A stretch of 64,000 bases of DNA from assembly GCF_002770725.1 (NCBI RefSeq), contig NZ_NQVN01000021.1, positions 30,762-94,761 on the forward strand, in the 5' to 3' direction. The DNA is from Pleomorphomonas carboxyditropha (lineage in GTDB: Bacteria > Pseudomonadota > Alphaproteobacteria > Rhizobiales > Pleomorphomonadaceae). The notes under the pieces are model-generated. The model worked only from the letters and a program-made list of their open reading frames with translations, ran no database searches and was not told where the DNA came from. Positions 58,263-64,000 of the stretch are shown here, one piece after another. Both the position numbers and the translations under genes were made by a program. Position 1 is the first letter of the stretch, and the number at the start of each line of letters is the position of its first letter.

Positions 58263-59297
58263 ATGGCGCGGCGGTCGGTTCTGACATTCACGATGGCGGC
58301 GCTCGCCTTGGCCATGGCGGGCGATGCCTCGGCGCAGGTCGCCAAGCGGTTCGGCGGCTTCTCCGTCGCCTGCGACGACAGCCGGCACTGCGCGGCCAGC
58401 GTGCAGGCGGTCAATCCGGACAAGGCCAGCGTCTTCGTGCTGCAGCGGTCGCCGGAAAGCCGGGCGCGCTGGACGGTGTCGATCTCGACGCTGGGCGTGC
58501 TGGCCGACCGCGACCGGCCGGTGGCGCTGTCGGTCGACAACGGCGTCGACATCACGCTCAGGCCGGTGTCGGACTACGCGCCCTTCGTCAACCCCTCCGA
58601 CTACTACCTGGTGTCGCAGACGGCGCTCGACCGGCTGATGCTGCAGGTGCAGCGCGGCCACATGCTGCGCTTCTCGTTCATCGACATCGCCGGCGCGCCG
58701 CATTCCGACCGCTTCCCGCTCGACGGCCTGGCGCCGGCCCTCAACGAGATCGACATGCAGCAGGGCCGCATTCCCGGCGACCGGCGGGCCGGGCCGCCGG
58801 TCGGCCTGCCGGAAGCGGCGGAGGTCGACGTCGCCGCCCATCTGGCCTCGGCCGGCGTGCCGCCGCGTCTTCTCGAACTGCATCTCGCCTCGGCCGCCTG
58901 CGAGGCGCCGGACGCTGCCGGCCTCGCCGACGCCAGGCCGGTGATCGCGCCGCTCAGCGAGACGGCGACGCTCTACGCCATTCCCTGCTTCCGCAACGCC
59001 TCGGGCCTTGCCTCCCGGCTCTATGCGATCGACAGCGGCGAGATCGGCGGCATGTCGCCGCTGTTGTTCGCCGGCTTCTCCGACCGGCTCGGCTGGTACG
59101 GCGTCGACGTGCTGTTCGACGTCGCCTATGACGCGGCCAGCCGCCGCCTGGAGGCCGCCGGCGCCGACGACCACGGCTGCGCCTTCCGGGGCGACTGGAC
59201 CTTCACCGACACCGCCTTCCGCCTCGACCATCTGTCGGCGGCCACCAGTTGCGGCGCCACCGCCGCCGGCTGGAAGGACGTTTACCCGGCGCGTTGA
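58263..59297 (+). CDS. DUF1176 family exported protein
   Basis: A 344-residue DUF1176 protein, a periplasmic family of unknown function. Signal peptide at residues 1-25 (TMAALALAMAGDASAQ). Family marks are FGGFSVACDDSRHCAAS at the start and the C-terminal FTDTAFRLDHLSAATSCGAT and AGWKDVYPAR. GGGGGAGAG lies before the ATG. It follows the RNase T2 gene by 22 bases, so three exported proteins form one operon. A bidirectional terminator follows. Confidence 0.88.
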   Translation: MARRSVLTFTMAALALAMAGDASAQVAKRFGGFSVACDDSRHCAASVQAVNPDKASVFVLQRSPESRARWTVSISTLGVLADRDRPVALSVDNGVDITLRPVSDYAPFVNPSDYYLVSQTALDRLMLQVQRGHMLRFSFIDIAGAPHSDRFPLDGLAPALNEIDMQQGRIPGDRRAGPPVGLPEAAEVDVAAHLASAGVPPRLLELHLASAACEAPDAAGLADARPVIAPLSETATLYAIPCFRNASGLASRLYAIDSGEIGGMSPLLFAGFSDRLGWYGVDVLFDVAYDAASRRLEAAGADDHGCAFRGDWTFTDTAFRLDHLSAATSCGATAAGWKDVYPAR

Positions 59298-59340
59298 CCT
59301 TTCTCGAAAGTTCCGCACCTTTTCGGGCTGCCTGAAGACG

Positions 59341-59379
59341 AAAAAAGCCCCGGAAGCCGAAGCTGCCGGGGCCTTTCTT
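59341..59379. terminator. bidirectional terminator between DUF1176 and porin genes
   Basis: AAAAAAGCCCCGG and CCGGGGCCTTTCTT form a 7-base GC stem with A and T runs on both sides. It serves the two convergent genes. Confidence 0.8.
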
Positions 59380-59398
59380 GTGACCTGACCTCTGAAGA

Positions 59399-60007
59399 TC
59401 AGAACTTGTAGGCGACGCCGAGCTTGACGGCGTTGCCGCTGAGGTCGCCCTCGCCGCCGGCCGAGCCGTAGTCACGGTCGTTGGTGCCGGTGTAGAGGTA
59501 CTCGGCGCGGGCCGTGATGTTGTTGGTCAGGGCGGCTTCGACGCCGGCGCCGACCTGGTAGCCGACGTGGGTACGCGTGTTGTTGCGCCCGTCGTTCTTC
59601 ATCTCGCCCTGGCCGACCAGGCCGCCGACGGTGCCGTAGACCAGGATATTGTCGAAGGCATAGCCGGCGCGGCCGCGGACGGCGCCCGTCCAGGTGGCCA
59701 GCGGGTCGGCGCCGCCGTAGGCGATCTCGCCTTCACCGCCGACGACGATGTTGTTCTGGATCTGGTAGTTGTAGCCGGCGAACACGCCGCCGATCACGGC
59801 GTCGTGGTCCTTGTTGCGGGACGCGGCCTTGTTGGCCCAGCTGTAGCCGACGTCGGCGCCGACATAGGCGCCGGTCCAGTCGAAGGCGGTCGAGACCGGA
59901 GCGACATAGGGGGCGGCCGGGATCGGCTCGTTGAGATCGGCGGCGAAGACCGGGGCCGACAGGAGAAGGGCCGAACCGGCGACGGCGCCAAGAAGCAGCT
60001 TGCTCAT
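59399..60007 (-). CDS. outer-membrane beta-barrel protein (Omp25/porin family)
   Basis: A 202-residue outer-membrane protein. Residues 1-21 are a signal peptide (LLLGAVAGSALLLSAPVFAA). The mature part has alternating strands of the OMP_b-brl type (FDWTGAYVGADVGYSWANK, GGVFAGYNYQIQNNIVVGGE, VGYQVGAGVEAALTNNITAR) and ends with Phe (LGVAYKF), the assembly signal of barrels. AAGGAGTGAAAGA precedes the ATG at 60007. The 471-base gap upstream is AT-rich and carries a TTAACCAT. Confidence 0.92.
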   Translation of the reverse strand: MSKLLLGAVAGSALLLSAPVFAADLNEPIPAAPYVAPVSTAFDWTGAYVGADVGYSWANKAASRNKDHDAVIGGVFAGYNYQIQNNIVVGGEGEIAYGGADPLATWTGAVRGRAGYAFDNILVYGTVGGLVGQGEMKNDGRNNTRTHVGYQVGAGVEAALTNNITARAEYLYTGTNDRDYGSAGGEGDLSGNAVKLGVAYKF

Positions 60008-60478
60008 TCTTTCACTCCTTACACATCCGGTGCGATGGCGTCGTTTGGAAACGCCCCGCACTCCTTTGCATCTGGCCGTAAGCAATCGCTGCCCGGCTGT
60101 TCGATGAAGGGAAGATGATGACCAAATGAGGCGGTGTCCATGCGAGAATTTGACGAAATCGGGGCAAGACGACGGCACATTTTGGCTGATGTATTGATGC
60201 AACAGTATGGTTACTGATCTGAAACGGCGCGGCAATCGAAATTTAATACAAATGAATATTATCACAATTGCGCGACTGAAGGTCACATTCGATTAACCAT
60301 AAAATACGGCAATTATGATCGCCGGCGCCGGGGGACGATGGACGGCAACCCGAATCGCAGCGGCGCGAGTCGTCGCGCCGGCCGCCGCGGCTTTCCTGGC
60401 CGGCCGATTTGTGGCAGACCGGAGGCCACCGGATCGTCGGCCCCCGTGCGTGAGGCCGGACCGGACGGGGAGATCGTC
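60008..60478. promoter_or_regulatory. AT-rich divergent region between the porin and proC genes
   Basis: A 471-base gap. The part 60180-60320 is markedly AT-rich (AATTTAATACAAATGAATAT) and ends in a CtrA-type half-site TTAACCAT at 60293-60300. No gene is supported. A plus-strand frame from 60338 joins proC in phase, but the family start is at 60479. Confidence 0.5.
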
Positions 60479-61300
60479 ATGCCATTTTCGGATATCGGTT
60501 CGCTCGTGCTCGTCGGAGCCGGCAAGATGGGCGGCGCCATGCTGCACGGCTGGCTCAAGAAGGGAATGAACCCCAAGACGGTGGCGATCGTCGATCCGCA
60601 TATCGGCTCGGAAGCCTTCTCGATGCTGATCGAATATTCGGTCACCCATTACAAGGACGCCGCCGACATCGGCGCGCCGGCCGACGTGGTGGTGCTGGCC
60701 GTCAAGCCGCAGCAGATGGGCGAGGCCCTGCCGGCGCTGCGGCGGGTGGTCGGGCCGACGACGCTGGTGGTGTCGATCGCCGCCGGCACCACGCTCGCCA
60801 ACCTGTCGGCGGCGCTCGGCGACGGGCCGATCATCCGCGTCATGCCGAACACGCCGGCCCAGGTGGGGCAGGGCATGGCGGTGGCCGTCGGCAACGCCGC
60901 CGTCACCGAGGCGCACCGGCGCATCGTCACGAGCCTGCTCAACGCCGTCGGCAAGTCGGCCTGGATCAATGACGAGGGGCTGATCGACGTGGTCACCGCG
61001 CTGTCGGGCGGCGGGCCGGCCTATGTGTTCCTGCTGGTCGAGGCGCTGGCCGCCGCCGGCGAGAAGGCGGGCCTTCAGCCCGACCTGGCCATGCTGCTCG
61101 CCCGCCAGACCATCGTCGGCGCCGGGGCGCTGCTCGGCAGCGTGCCGACCGACGCGGCGACGCTCCGCAAGAACGTCACCTCGCCGGGCGGCACCACCGC
61201 CGCGGCGCTCGGCGTCCTGATGGGCGGGCAGGGCTGGCAGGGGCTGATCGACGAGGCGATCGCCGCCGCCACCCGCCGCTCGCGCGAACTGGCGGGCTGA
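60479..61300 (+). CDS. proC: pyrroline-5-carboxylate reductase
   Basis: Last step of proline synthesis, reducing pyrroline-5-carboxylate with NAD(P)H. It has 273 residues. Motifs are the Rossmann start LVLVGAGKMGGAMLHGWLKKG, VVLAVKPQQM, IIRVMPNTPAQVGQGM, and the C-terminal LSGGGPAYVFLLVEALA and VTSPGGTTAAALGVL. GGGGAG precedes ATG 60479. The CsaA-like gene follows after 3 bases. Confidence 0.95.
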   Translation: MPFSDIGSLVLVGAGKMGGAMLHGWLKKGMNPKTVAIVDPHIGSEAFSMLIEYSVTHYKDAADIGAPADVVVLAVKPQQMGEALPALRRVVGPTTLVVSIAAGTTLANLSAALGDGPIIRVMPNTPAQVGQGMAVAVGNAAVTEAHRRIVTSLLNAVGKSAWINDEGLIDVVTALSGGGPAYVFLLVEALAAAGEKAGLQPDLAMLLARQTIVGAGALLGSVPTDAATLRKNVTSPGGTTAAALGVLMGGQGWQGLIDEAIAAATRRSRELAG

Positions 61301-61303
61301 GGC

Positions 61304-61645
61304 ATGGGCGACACCATCGGCTACGACGACTTCCTGAAAGTCGACATCCGCGTCGGCCGCATCGTGGCGGCCGAGGTGTTCAAGGAGGCGCGGCGGCCGG
61401 CCTACAAGCTCCGCATCGACTTCGGGCCGGAGATCGGCGAGCGGCGGTCGTCGGCGCAGATCACCGAGAACTACCAGGTGGACGAACTGGTGGGGCGGCT
61501 GGTGCTCGGCGTCGTCAACTTCCCGTCCAAGCAGATCGGCCCGATGCGCTCGGAGGTGCTGACCCTCGGCGTGCCCGACGCCGCCGGCCACGTGGTGCTG
61601 GTGGCGCCGGACAAGGACGCGGTGATCGGCGGCCGGCTTTACTGA
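61304..61645 (+). CDS. CsaA-like tRNA-binding protein
   Basis: A 113-residue OB-fold protein of the CsaA/EMAP tRNA-binding family, which has chaperone-like and tRNA-binding activity. Motifs are FLKVDIRVGRIVAAEVFKEARRPAYKLRIDFG (in pieces), ITENYQVDELVGRLVLGVVNFPSKQIGPMRSEVL (in pieces), and VLVAPDKDAVIGG. It lies 3 bases after proC and is co-transcribed with it. Confidence 0.88.
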   Translation: MGDTIGYDDFLKVDIRVGRIVAAEVFKEARRPAYKLRIDFGPEIGERRSSAQITENYQVDELVGRLVLGVVNFPSKQIGPMRSEVLTLGVPDAAGHVVLVAPDKDAVIGGRLY

Positions 61646-61760
61646 TGCGCGGATATGCACCACCGGCTTGCGACTGAGAGGACTCCGTACCCTGGCTAGA
61701 GCAATTCCAGCAAAGCTGGTCTCGATTTGCGTCCGGAATTGCCTCTTAACAAGGAACCAG

Positions 61761-61796
61761 AGCTTTTCCGGTGAACCTGATTCCACCGAAAAAGCT
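61761..61796 (-). terminator. hairpin at the 3' end of the LacI gene
   Basis: AGCTTTTCCGGTGAA and TTCCACCGAAAAAGCT are inverted arms with one or two mismatches around CCTGA, directly next to the LacI stop. It may end both the LacI transcript and the proC-csaA transcript. Such GC/AT hairpins recur in the genomes of this order. Confidence 0.5.
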
Positions 61797-62855
61797 TTAG
61801 GCGACGAAACGTGACATGACCAGGGTATCCCGTGGCGGCAGGGAGTAAGGGCAGATAATTTCCAGCGGCACAACGATCTGCTGGGAATGCAGGTTGCCCT
61901 CCAGAACGCTTTCAAGGCAGTCGACCGCCTGCCGCAGAACGCTCCCCAGGTCTTGCGTCAGCAAGAAGTCGATAGCGCCGGCACGGATTTGCCGCTCGGT
62001 TGCCGGGTTGTATTCGTGCGCAATGAAGATCGTCTTGCCGATGCGCCCTCGTTCACGCAGGGCCTTGGCCACGCCTTCGTTGCCGCCGGCCGTGTTGTAG
62101 AGGCCATCGATGTCGGGGTGCTCTTCGAGCAGCGCCGAAATTGCCCGGTAAGCCGCCTGGTCGTTGTCGCCGTTCATCACCACGTCGACAACGCTGAACC
62201 AGGGAAAGCGTTGTCGGATGGTGGTCCGGAAGCCCATTTCCCGCTCTTCGTGACATCGATAGTAGACTGTGTCGACCATGAAGGCGACCTGCGCCGCGCT
62301 CTCCGGCGGAAAGCCACGTCCCATCAGGAATCCCGCCGTCTGCCCGGCGACCCGGTTATCGATGCCGACATAGGCGTGGCGCGCGATGAAATCTAGATCG
62401 GACTGGACGGCGACGATCGCCGCTCCACCCGCCCTCAGCGTCATGGTTGCGTTGGCGATTGGTGGCGCGTTCTTGGCAATGACGATCAAGCCGTCGGCCC
62501 CCGCTTGCCCAAGGATCGTTTCGGCTACCTGCTCGTTCGATACCGATACGCAGGGAATGACTGCGAGCGCAACGCCGCGCCGCTCGAATTCCGGCGCCAA
62601 GGCGGCACATTGGTCCACAATGGATTGGGCAAAGGCGTCGCCGGCTTGAACGACACAGACAAAGTTTCGTCCCCTCGACGAGCCTGCCCGGTGTTTGGCC
62701 TCCGAACTCAGCGTCAGATCCTGGATCGCCGCGTTGATGAGCGCCTGCGTCTTGGCCTGAACCCCGGAACGCCCGTTGAGCGCCCGATCGATCGTTGCTC
62801 GACTCAGGCCTGTAAGCCGCATGATGTCCTTGAGGGGAGGCCTCGAACGTTTCAT
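61797..62855 (-). CDS. LacI family transcriptional regulator
   Basis: A 352-residue sugar-responsive repressor. The N-terminal LacI helix-turn-helix is LKDIMRLTGLSRATIDRALNGRSGVQAKTQALI (in pieces, residues 8-40). The periplasmic-binding-protein-like domain follows (GRNFVCVVQAGDAFAQSIVD, ADGLIVIAKNAP, YVGIDNRVAGQTAGFLMG, GLYNTAGGNEGVAKAL). The start is ATG 62855. It is divergent from a sugar ABC transporter gene, which it probably controls; the inducer is likely the transported sugar. Confidence 0.92.
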   Translation of the reverse strand: MKRSRPPLKDIMRLTGLSRATIDRALNGRSGVQAKTQALINAAIQDLTLSSEAKHRAGSSRGRNFVCVVQAGDAFAQSIVDQCAALAPEFERRGVALAVIPCVSVSNEQVAETILGQAGADGLIVIAKNAPPIANATMTLRAGGAAIVAVQSDLDFIARHAYVGIDNRVAGQTAGFLMGRGFPPESAAQVAFMVDTVYYRCHEEREMGFRTTIRQRFPWFSVVDVVMNGDNDQAAYRAISALLEEHPDIDGLYNTAGGNEGVAKALRERGRIGKTIFIAHEYNPATERQIRAGAIDFLLTQDLGSVLRQAVDCLESVLEGNLHSQQIVVPLEIICPYSLPPRDTLVMSRFVA

Positions 62856-63350
62856 CTGGGACGGTGCCTTTGCCGCATATGTCTGCCGGTGATGCAGTCA
62901 TCCTGGCCAATGAGCTCATAAAGGTCAAACTATTATAATCTGATATGGAGTATTGCTCATTGCTTGAGGCATTTAAATCGAAAAAGCCGGTGCTTTCTCG
63001 GGATGAAAATTTCGCCTCAGATCGTGTGCAATTGCCTCACATGAGTTGACTGCGTGGCCCGGCGGCCGTTCCATATGTCTCATCAGTGGCGTTGTGGCCG
63101 GACCGAGAGGAAATGGCGGAGCCGCTGAGGCGATGGCGGGAGATGGGAGGAGACCTTCTCTTGCCGCGTCGGTCGGTCTGGCGACCTTGCATCGGTAGTG
63201 CCACGGCCCGCATTCGGGCGGTTGTCGGTCGATCTCGGGAGGGACGGCAGTCCTGCGAAAATTGATGGCGAGGGTTCCGTGCTGGCCGAGACTTGTCTCG
63301 ACCGACGATGGCGCTCGCTTTCGCCAAACTGCATGGGAGGAGAGGAGTCC
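62856..63350. promoter_or_regulatory. divergent intergenic region between LacI and the sugar ABC transporter
   Basis: A 495-base gap with no gene. It holds a 10-base palindrome ATGAGCTCAT at 62910-62919 and an AT-rich patch with ACTATTATAATCTGATAT near 62929-62946. LacI proteins bind such palindromes with a CG or GC centre, but ten bases alone are weak evidence. Confidence 0.45.
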
Positions 63351-64000
63351 ATGAGCGTTGGTCACGAAGACTACGTTCTCGAGATGCGGTCGATTACCAA
63401 GGCGTTTCCTGGCGTGCTCGCGCTCGACAAGGTGAGCCTCCGGGTGCGGCCTGCCAGCGTGCACGTGCTGGTCGGCGAGAACGGCGCCGGCAAGTCGACG
63501 CTGATGAAGGTGATCAGCGGCGAATACACCGTCGATGCCGGCGAACTTTATTTCGACGGCGTCCGGATCGAGGGCCAGGACACCAAGGCGGCGCTCGATC
63601 TCGGCATCGCCATGATCCACCAGGAACTGAGCCCGGTGCTCGACATGACGATCGCCGAGAACATCTTCCTCGGCCGCGAGCCGGTGCTTGCCGGCGCGCC
63701 GCGCCTGTCCGTGCTCGGCGACGTCGTCACCTTCGTCGACTACGGCAGGATGTACGCCGACACCCAGGCGCTGCTCGATCAGTTGGGGCTCAGGTATTCG
63801 CCGCGCCTGAAGATGCGCGAGCTGTCGATCGCCGGCATGCAGCTGATCGAGATCGCCAAGGCCATCTCGCGTCAGGCCAAGCTGGTGATCATGGACGAGC
63901 CGACCTCGGCGATCAGCGACACCGAGGTGGAGATGCTGTTCCGCCAGATCGCCGACCTCAAGGCCGAGGGCGTCGCCGTCATCTACATCACCCACAAGAT
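63351..64000 (+). CDS. sugar ABC transporter ATP-binding protein (3' end outside window)
   Basis: The first 216 residues of a CUT2-type (RbsA/MglA/XylG-like) ATPase, usually about 500 residues with two ABC domains; the frame is open at the right edge. The first domain shows Walker A VGENGAGKSTLMK, the Q-loop IHQELSPVLDMT, the signature-like LSIAGMQLIEIAKAI, and Walker B LVIMDEPTSAIS. GGAGGAGAGG precedes the ATG. The divergent LacI gene probably regulates it. The permease and binding-protein genes must lie to the right. Confidence 0.93.
   Translation, partial: MSVGHEDYVLEMRSITKAFPGVLALDKVSLRVRPASVHVLVGENGAGKSTLMKVISGEYTVDAGELYFDGVRIEGQDTKAALDLGIAMIHQELSPVLDMTIAENIFLGREPVLAGAPRLSVLGDVVTFVDYGRMYADTQALLDQLGLRYSPRLKMRELSIAGMQLIEIAKAISRQAKLVIMDEPTSAISDTEVEMLFRQIADLKAEGVAVIYITHK

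Noticed and set aside
60338..60478. 47-codon extension at the start of proC
   Set aside because: It reads as Arg/Pro/Gly-rich sequence absent from the family; ATG 60479 has a good GGGGAG and gives the exact Rossmann start.

Overview
The window is chromosomal DNA of a high-GC alphaproteobacterium, most likely of the order Hyphomicrobiales (Rhizobiales). The evidence is ctrA next to fliI and fliJ, the CtrA and GANTC-type promoter signals, the DUF2336, DUF1176, DUF1345 and UbiK-type genes, a long-N-terminus UvrB and an Omp25-like porin. A family such as Pleomorphomonadaceae is possible, but I cannot prove it from sequence alone. There are about 62 protein genes on both strands. I see no rRNA, tRNA, CRISPR array, transposase or phage gene.

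Layout. 1-4.4 kb: the 3' end of edd (Entner-Doudoroff), a CNNM/HlyC-CorC membrane protein, a 2-keto-4-pentenoate hydratase-like enzyme and a divergent CitE-like remnant. 4.5-7.2 kb: a lytic transglycosylase, a composite repeat and a PrlF-YhaV toxin-antitoxin pair. 7.2-15.6 kb: DUF2336, an atypical pyruvate kinase, an Hpt protein, nadK, cutA, ctrA, fliI-fliJ. 15.8-26.6 kb: housekeeping genes rplY-pth-ychF, an AGE-family epimerase, prs, a lipoprotein, the lgt-midA-pgeF operon, ubiK and ybjN. 26.7-28.8 kb: uvrC.

29.4-34.4 kb is a sugar-acid locus: IclR regulator, YjhG/YagF-like dehydratase, MFS carrier and YjhH/YagE-like aldolase. It resembles the E. coli pentonate loci. 35.4-45 kb: DUF1345, DoxX, an SMR pump with its TetR regulator, pgsA-moaD-moaE, a pirin, an MFS-UspA fusion divergent from a MarR regulator with twin operators, an ACS-type MFS carrier and an NAD(P)H oxidoreductase. 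45.5-46.2 kb is an AT-richer patch with a HIT hydrolase and a broken DUF4440 gene. 46.2-51.8 kb: uvrB, two SH3-domain secreted paralogues and rlmJ.

51.8-57.1 kb is a second sugar locus: predicted class I aldolase, FucI/AraA-like isomerase and FGGY kinase, divergent from an AraC regulator. 57.2-60 kb: three exported proteins (a small Cys protein, RNase T2, DUF1176) and a porin. 60.4-64 kb: proC, a CsaA-like protein, a LacI regulator and the start of a sugar ABC transporter ATPase that runs off the window.

The most striking non-coding signal is a family of intergenic hairpin repeats of REP/BIME type. The core is a stem-loop beginning GTCATCCTACGC. It usually occurs as two inverted copies around a TATATATA-rich spacer, and compensatory stem changes preserve pairing. 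Some copies are built into a composite element of 270-310 bp that occurs three times, plus a partial fourth copy. One block of about 285 bp is tandemly duplicated.
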